NCBI GenBank assembly: GCA_036403035.1
Contig: DASWRT010000097.1
Location: 1-10,276 of the forward strand
Length of the DNA stretch: 10,276 nucleotides
Direction: 5' to 3'
Source of the DNA: DASWRT01 sp036403035
Lineage (GTDB): Bacteria > Pseudomonadota > Alphaproteobacteria > ATCC43930 > CGMCC-115725
This document shows, piece by piece, positions 6,441 through 10,276 of this stretch. How positions within the stretch are numbered: position 1 is the first letter of the stretch; each line of letters starts with the position of its first letter. The position numbers and the translations under genes are program-made. The notes beneath the pieces were generated by a model. That model saw only the letters and a list, made by a program, of their open reading frames with translations, searched no databases and was not told where the DNA came from.

Positions 6441-7967
6441 ATGGCTGACACCGCAACCCAGACCGTCCACCAGCCGCTGCTCGGCGCCTTCGTCGGCGGC
6501 GTCGCCCCGGCGGACGAGCAGAACCTCGCGGCGATGGAGCAGTGGCTCGGGCGCAAGCTCGACTATGTCGTCACCTTCCTCAACCACGACAGCTGGGATG
6601 CGTTCGACAGTTCGGTGCAGTGGAACCTCGACCAGTGGACCAACCATGAGAAGCTGCTGATCTCGGTGCCGCTGACCGTCACCGGCACCAGCCTCCACGA
6701 CGTCGCCAGCGGCGCCTACGACCAGCACTTCGTCGAGGCCGCGCAGAAGATCGCCGCCTATGACCCGAACGCCGTCATCCGCCCCGGCTGGGAGATGAAC
6801 GGCAACTGGTTTCCCTGGTCGGCCGGGGCGAGCCCGGACGACTATGTCACCGCCTACCACCATCTCGTCGACGCGTTCCGCTCCGTCTCGCCGAACTTCA
6901 AGTTCGACTGGTGCGTCAACACCGGCTCGCAGGGGACGGACCCCGCCAAGGTCTATCCGGGCGACAACTACGTCGACACCGTCGGCCTGGACATCAACGA
7001 AAGCACGGCCTGGACCGCCGGCATGACGCCGGACCAGCGCTGGGCCATGATCATGAACCAGACGAACGGCCTGCAATGGCATGCCGACTTCGCCGCCGCG
7101 CACGGCAAGCCGATGAGCTTCGCCGAATACGGGACGAACATCGACGACGGCACCTTCGTCACCCACATGGCGGACTGGATCAAGCAGCACGACGTCGCGT
7201 TCCAATCCTACTGGAACGCCGACGACAACATCTCCGCCGCGCTGAATGAGCATCCCGCCAACGAGGCGGCGTTCAAGGCCGCGTGGGGCGGCTCCGGCGA
7301 CGTTTCCCCGACGCCGTCCGACACGTCCTCGGCGCCCGCCCCGGTTCCCGTTACGGCGTCCGACACTGCGCCCGCAGCAGCAGCCGAGCCCTCGACCCCG
7401 GCTCCGGCTCCCGAACCGGCACCTGCTCCAGCGCCCACACCGGCCGCATCGCCCGATCCGGCCGCGCACGCCGATGCGCCGGCAAACGACGCCGGTGCCG
7501 CTCCCACCGCTCCCGTTGCCCCCGCCGCAGCGGAAAGCGGGCCGGTCGTGCTGCACGTCTCGGAAGATGGCTGGGCCGGCGACGCGCAGTTCATCGTGTC
7601 GGTCGATGGCCATCAGGTCGGCGGCGTCTACACGGCGACCGCCTCGCACGCCGCGGGCGAGTCCCAGGCGATCGCACTGCCCGCCGATGCCGTCGCCGCC
7701 GGGGGGACGCTGCCGGGCACGATCGCGATCAGCTTCGTCAACGACGCCAGCTCCGGCGCCCCCGGCCAGGACCGCAACCTCTACCTCGACCATCTCGACA
7801 TCGGCGGCCAGAGCTACGCCGGCCACGCCGCGCAGGGCGGTTTCGACCCCGGCTCGGTGGCGGGCGCGCACGACCCGAACGCCACCGCGCTGCTGGGCAA
7901 CAGCACGGTGTCGCTCGACGTCCAGCACCTGACCGCCTCGGACTACTGGCACTCTCCCACCGGCTGA
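6441..7967 (+). CDS. GH26 family glycoside hydrolase with C-terminal CBM60-like domain
   Basis: The 508-residue protein has three parts. Residues 10-285 are a GH26 (beta/alpha)8 domain. Its acid/base glutamate is probably E118 in IRPGWEMNGNWFPWSAG, and its nucleophile E229 in MSFAEYGTN; supporting blocks are YPGDNYVDTVGLDIN (172-186) and AFQSYWNADD (253-262). Residues 288-365 are a Pro/Ala linker. Residues 367-500 resemble the calcium-dependent CBM60/CBM36 xylan-binding fold: VVLHVSEDGWAGDAQFIVSV, DGHQVGGVYTATASHAAGES, FVNDASSG, QDRNLYLDHLDIGG. GH26 enzymes hydrolyse beta-mannans, or less often beta-glucan or xylan, with retention; the substrate here is unknown. No Sec or Tat signal peptide and no RTX repeats are visible, so the export route is unclear. 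The position before E118 is Trp rather than the common His. It stands alone, with repeat unit E beyond its stop. Confidence 0.85.
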   Translation: MADTATQTVHQPLLGAFVGGVAPADEQNLAAMEQWLGRKLDYVVTFLNHDSWDAFDSSVQWNLDQWTNHEKLLISVPLTVTGTSLHDVASGAYDQHFVEAAQKIAAYDPNAVIRPGWEMNGNWFPWSAGASPDDYVTAYHHLVDAFRSVSPNFKFDWCVNTGSQGTDPAKVYPGDNYVDTVGLDINESTAWTAGMTPDQRWAMIMNQTNGLQWHADFAAAHGKPMSFAEYGTNIDDGTFVTHMADWIKQHDVAFQSYWNADDNISAALNEHPANEAAFKAAWGGSGDVSPTPSDTSSAPAPVPVTASDTAPAAAAEPSTPAPAPEPAPAPAPTPAASPDPAAHADAPANDAGAAPTAPVAPAAAESGPVVLHVSEDGWAGDAQFIVSVDGHQVGGVYTATASHAAGESQAIALPADAVAAGGTLPGTIAISFVNDASSGAPGQDRNLYLDHLDIGGQSYAGHAAQGGFDPGSVAGAHDPNATALLGNSTVSLDVQHLTASDYWHSPTG

Positions 7968-7986
7968 GCCCACGCCGCCTCGACGT

Positions 7987-8040
7987 CCCTCTCCCCTTGC
8001 GGGAGAGGGAGGGGGCCCGCGAAGCGGGGCGGGTGAGGGG
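7987..8040. repeat. Palindromic repeat unit E
   Basis: Two hairpins lie side by side: CCCTCTCCC-CTTGC-GGGAGAGGG, then GCCCGC-GAA-GCGGGGC, ending CGGGTGAGGGG. It lies between the converging GH26 and small secreted protein genes. Units F and G are variants of the same type. This architecture is typical of dispersed intergenic repeats in high-GC alphaproteobacteria. It has no T-run. Confidence 0.75.
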
Positions 8041-8078
8041 CCGCCGGCCTTACGCAGCGGAACCCCGCGCGCTTCGTG

Positions 8079-8381
8079 CTACTTGGGGTTCGGGTTCGTC
8101 GGTCCCGCGGTCGGCCCGCGCTGATCCGGGCCGTTCCCCCTGGTCGGCGCCGCGCCCTTCGTCGTGCTCCGGCTCGTGCTCGACCCCTCGCCGGTCCCCG
8201 GCTTGTTCGACGGGTCGGGCGTGACGGAGGTCGTCTTGCTGCCCTGCGTCGTCGAGGTGCCGGGCGTTCCAGTGCCGACGGTCCCTCCCGAGGAGGAAGA
8301 TTGCGCGAAGGCCGGCGGCGGCGCGGCGGCGGCGAGCAGGAGCGCGGCGGCGGCAAGGGAGACGGCGGTTCCGAGTTTCAC
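8079..8381 (-). CDS. Small secreted Ser/Thr/Gly/Pro-rich protein
   Basis: The 100-residue product starts at GTG 8381, supported by AGGA about 8 bases upstream. Residues 1-26 form a Sec signal peptide (MKLGTAVSLAAAALLLAAAA core, cleavage after AFA, mature start QSS). The remaining 74 residues are low-complexity: runs of Ser, Gly-Thr, Thr-Gln, then Pro/Asn/Gly at the end (PTNPNPK), with no cysteine, no aromatic residue and no recognisable domain. I do not recognise it. The signal peptide and the codon-positional G/C bias support real expression more than chance, but the simple composition leaves doubt. It is flanked by repeat unit E downstream and unit F upstream. It is probably a disordered periplasmic or surface protein. 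Confidence 0.6.
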   Translation of the reverse strand: MKLGTAVSLAAAALLLAAAAPPPAFAQSSSSGGTVGTGTPGTSTTQGSKTTSVTPDPSNKPGTGEGSSTSRSTTKGAAPTRGNGPDQRGPTAGPTNPNPK

Positions 8382-8460
8382 GGTCGATGTCCTGTCCGGA
8401 GAGAGCGGTGTCCCCTCGATAACGGCGGCGACTCGCGTCCGTTCTCCCCGCGCCGTCCGA

Positions 8461-8646
8461 TCTCTCTCCCCTCGCGGGAGAGGGCGGGGCTCATGCGAAG
8501 CATGGCAGGGTGAGCATGGCAGGGTGAGGGGGCTTTCCGCGAGCGCAGCGCGCCGTTGTCACCTCAACGCTCCGCTCCCTCCGGTCGCTCCTTTCACCCT
8601 CCCGCGGCTCTGCTCCGGGCTCTTCCCTCTCTCCGAGGGGCGAGGG
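8461..8646. repeat. Palindromic repeat pair F/G, head-to-head, with a 14-base duplication
   Basis: Unit F (8461-8531) has the hairpin CTCTCCC-CTCGC-GGGAGAG, then GGGGCTCATGCGAAGCATGGCAGGGTGAG. It contains an exact tandem duplication of CATGGCAGGGTGAG (8501-8514 and 8515-8528). Unit G (8591-8646) is a variant on the opposite strand; read in reverse it runs CCCTCGCCCCTCGGAGAGAGGG to GCGGGAGGGTGAAAG. About 59 bases lie between them. Unit G overlaps the end of the metallopeptidase gene and carries its stop codon. Confidence 0.72.
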
Positions 8647-9742
8647 ATCCATCGTCCGCCGCCGCCCCGGCGGCCTGCACCAGCTCGTGGATGAAGCCGA
8701 GCTTGCGGATCGCGGCCGGCGACAGGATGAAGGGGTAGAGGTCGCCCGCGCCGATGCATCGGCTGAGGTTGTTGAGCGCGAAGACCAGCGGCAGCCATGC
8801 CTCGACGATCCGCTCGATGCCCTGCCCGGCGGCGTACGGGTCGACATGGACCGTCGCTGCCGGCACGCCGTCCCCGGCGGCGCGCGGGTGCACGCGGACG
8901 CCGAACGCGTCCGCCATCTCCAGCGTGTCGACGATGTGCAGGTAGTGCGCCCAGGTCTCGGCGAAATCCTCCCACGGATGCGAGCTGGCGTAGGCGCTCA
9001 CGAAATGCTCCTGCCAGTCCGGCGGCGCGCCGTTGGCGTAGTGCGTCTGGAGCGCCTCGCCGTAATCCCGCCGGTCGTCGCCGAACAGCGCGCGGCAGGC
9101 ATCGAGCGTCCAGGGAGCCCCGTCGCGCACCAGCCGGTCCCAGTACCAGTGGCCGACCTCGTGGCGGAAATGGCCGAGCAGCGTCCGGTAGGGCTCGCCC
9201 ATCCCGGTGCGCCGCCGCTCCCGTTCCGCGTCGTCGGCCTCCGCGAGCGCCAGCGTGATCAGCCCGTTGTCGTGGCCGGTCATCACCTGCGGGCCGTTCC
9301 CCGGCGCCGGCGGGTCGGCCAGGAAGTCGAACGCGAGTCCCTCCTGGGAATTGTCCGCCCGGTTCTCCAGCGGCAGGCGGAGCCGCAGCAGCGTGTAGAA
9401 CAGCCGGTGCTTCGCCAGCTCGATCCTCTGCCATGCCGACAGATTGCCCGGCTGCGACAGGTCCGGAACGGTGCGGTTATGCCGGCAGGCGGTGCAGTAT
9501 CTCTCCGGCGACGACGCCGGGACGAGCCAGTTGCACGCCGCGAACCCGGCGTTGGCGCAGAAGCGGAGGAGCCGGCCGGGCGCGCCGACCGGGTGCCACT
9601 CCCCGGCGGTTTCCGCCGCTTCCTCCAGCGCGGAGAGCGTGCCCGCATCGGGCACGTAGCCGAGCCGGTGCCCGCACCGTTCGCACCGGACATTCTCGAA
9701 ATACAGGAGCTGCCCGCACCACTCGCACGTGAAGAGCTTCAT
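8594..9742 (-). CDS. Zinc-ribbon putative zinc metallopeptidase (COG4307/DUF2248-type)
   Basis: The 382-residue product has an N-terminal zinc-ribbon region with cysteine pairs C6/C9 and C20/C23 (CEWCG, CERCG) and further cysteines at C62, C70, C83 and C86. A catalytic domain follows, with HEVGH at 194-198 (zinc ligands H194 and H198, catalytic E195). HPWEDFAETWAHYLHI at 255-270 probably supplies the third ligand, as in gluzincin-like enzymes. This order fits the zinc-ribbon plus Peptidase_Mx (DUF2248) family. No signal peptide or membrane segment is seen, so it is probably cytosolic; the substrate is unknown. I chose ATG 9742 over an in-frame TTG at 9784 because it starts right at the zinc ribbon. 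The last 17 residues (about 366-382, LAPRREGRARSRAAGG) and the stop are encoded by repeat unit G and are unlikely to be ancestral. Confidence 0.88.
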   Translation of the reverse strand: MKLFTCEWCGQLLYFENVRCERCGHRLGYVPDAGTLSALEEAAETAGEWHPVGAPGRLLRFCANAGFAACNWLVPASSPERYCTACRHNRTVPDLSQPGNLSAWQRIELAKHRLFYTLLRLRLPLENRADNSQEGLAFDFLADPPAPGNGPQVMTGHDNGLITLALAEADDAERERRRTGMGEPYRTLLGHFRHEVGHWYWDRLVRDGAPWTLDACRALFGDDRRDYGEALQTHYANGAPPDWQEHFVSAYASSHPWEDFAETWAHYLHIVDTLEMADAFGVRVHPRAAGDGVPAATVHVDPYAAGQGIERIVEAWLPLVFALNNLSRCIGAGDLYPFILSPAAIRKLGFIHELVQAAGAAADDGSLAPRREGRARSRAAGG

Positions 9743-9950
9743 TACCGCCCGGACCTGATCGAGGATTCGTCCAGGCGAAAACAAGAGATCGGCGAATAAA
9801 TTCCGTATCCCGACGCGGATCCCTTGCCGCCTCCGGCGTTTTCAATCCAGGGGGATAAAGCATATATTTGAATTCTGCCAGACTATCGCGGCACGAATGT
9901 CCACGAGTCCTGCACACCAAGTATGCAGGTAGAATGAAAAGTAAGCCTTC
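9743..9950. promoter_or_regulatory. Divergent AT-richer intergenic region
   Basis: This 208-base gap separates the leftward metallopeptidase and the rightward 64-residue ORF. It holds an AT-rich patch (GGGGATAAAGCATATATTTG, 9851-9870), which is a plausible promoter zone, and an inverted repeat CCTGCA-N9-TGCAGG at 9909-9929, a possible operator. I see no gene in it. Direction and strength of the promoters are inferred from the gene layout only. Confidence 0.35.
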
Positions 9951-10145
9951 ATGGGGATCATGACCGCGCCTTACCGGCTCACCATCGACCTTGAGCCGCT
10001 GTTCGAGAACGAGATCACCGCCGTCATCGATGCCGCGGAAGACAGCCGCGCGAGCGTCCTGGTCACCGACCGCCGCTGCGTCCTGCTCTTCGAGCAACCC
10101 GCCGACCGCGACGCCTTCAGGGACCTGTGGGGCGGCGAACCCTGA
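9951..10145 (+). CDS. Small hypothetical protein, 64 residues
   Basis: The predicted product is acidic and compact: PYRLTIDLEPLFENEITAVI then DAAEDSRASVLVTDRRCVLL, then FEQPADRDAFRDLWGGEP. Its alternating hydrophobic pattern (predicted beta-alpha-beta) and mixed composition look like a real small globular protein rather than a GC-rich shadow frame, which would be Arg/Ala-rich. There is no signal peptide or membrane segment. Two starts are possible, ATG 9951 and ATG 9960; GGGGA at 9953-9957 would serve the second at short spacing, and AAGTAAG at 9939-9945 the first. I do not recognise a family. It lies alone, after an AT-rich promoter-like region and before repeat unit H. Confidence 0.6.
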   Translation: MGIMTAPYRLTIDLEPLFENEITAVIDAAEDSRASVLVTDRRCVLLFEQPADRDAFRDLWGGEP

Positions 10146-10172
10146 CGAAGCGACTCGCCGCCGTCACCGCCG

Positions 10173-10228
10173 CACCTTCCCCCGCCTGCGGGGGAAGGGC
10201 GGGATGGGGGAAGCCGCGTGACGCGGCT
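10173..10228. repeat. Palindromic repeat unit H and adjoining hairpin
   Basis: Unit H (10173-10210) has the stem CCTTCCCCCGCCTGCGGGGGAAGG followed by GCGGGATGGGGG, nearly identical to unit A. Immediately after, AGCCGCG-TGA-CGCGGCT (10212-10228) is a perfect 7-pair hairpin. It lies 27 bases beyond the stop of the 64-residue ORF. The remaining bases to 10276 hold no gene that I can see. Confidence 0.7.
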
Positions 10229-10276
10229 CCAAGCTCAACCGCAATCCGCACGAGGGAAACCGCACCGCACTCCGGC

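Noticed and set aside
6324..7973. Minus-strand open frame of 549 codons antisense to the GH26 gene
   Set aside because: Val/Arg/Gly-rich shadow without domain content; the plus strand carries clear GH26 catalytic motifs.
8687..9799. Plus-strand open frame of 370 codons antisense to the metallopeptidase
   Set aside because: No motif; the minus strand carries HEVGH and zinc-ribbon cysteines.
3451..10210. Spaced GC-rich repeats as a CRISPR array
   Set aside because: Copies are palindromic, differ in sequence and orientation, and are scattered between genes with irregular spacing; there are no cas genes.

Overview
The window is a GC-rich (roughly 70% G+C by eye) chromosomal stretch from a Gram-negative bacterium, most likely an alphaproteobacterium. 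The evidence is the envelope gene content (a DUF1344 protein, a secreted PRC-barrel protein, a PQQ-type sugar dehydrogenase with its own cytochrome c, a COG4307-type zinc metallopeptidase) and the many short GC-rich palindromic repeats between genes. I cannot fix the genus; Rhodospirillales/Acetobacteraceae-like or Methylobacterium-like backgrounds would both fit. I see no tRNA, rRNA, CRISPR array, transposase or phage gene.

Layout: 1-1637 (minus) is the 5' 545 codons of a polytopic membrane protein of GT-C glycosyltransferase-like build, running off the left edge. Divergently, 1736-2761 (plus) is an inner-membrane-anchored lytic-transglycosylase-like protein, followed by a secreted PRC-barrel protein (2858-3424). 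A minus-strand pair follows: a periplasmic PQQ-dependent sugar (sorbosone/glucose-type) dehydrogenase (5465-4092) and then a class I cytochrome c (3900-3586), its likely electron acceptor, separated by an inverted pair of palindromic repeats. Divergent from the dehydrogenase is a secreted DUF1344 protein (5680-6117) ending at a probable intrinsic terminator. After a 320-base AT-richer promoter region comes a two-domain GH26 + CBM60-like glycoside hydrolase (6441-7967). The right third holds a small secreted low-complexity protein (8381-8079, minus), a cytosolic-looking zinc-ribbon metallopeptidase (9742-8594, minus) and a 64-residue orphan ORF (9951-10145, plus).

The genes share an envelope/carbohydrate theme: peptidoglycan cleavage, periplasmic sugar oxidation coupled to cytochrome c, polysaccharide hydrolysis and possibly glycan transfer. 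They are mostly single-gene units; only the dehydrogenase-cytochrome pair looks like an operon. I find no convincing new multi-gene system. The least explained structure is the family of eight palindromic repeats. Six of them form three head-to-head inverted pairs, one copy supplies the stop codon and last 17 codons of the metallopeptidase, and another lies directly in front of the cytochrome c gene. The GH26 enzyme, which has no visible export signal, is the most interesting single protein.
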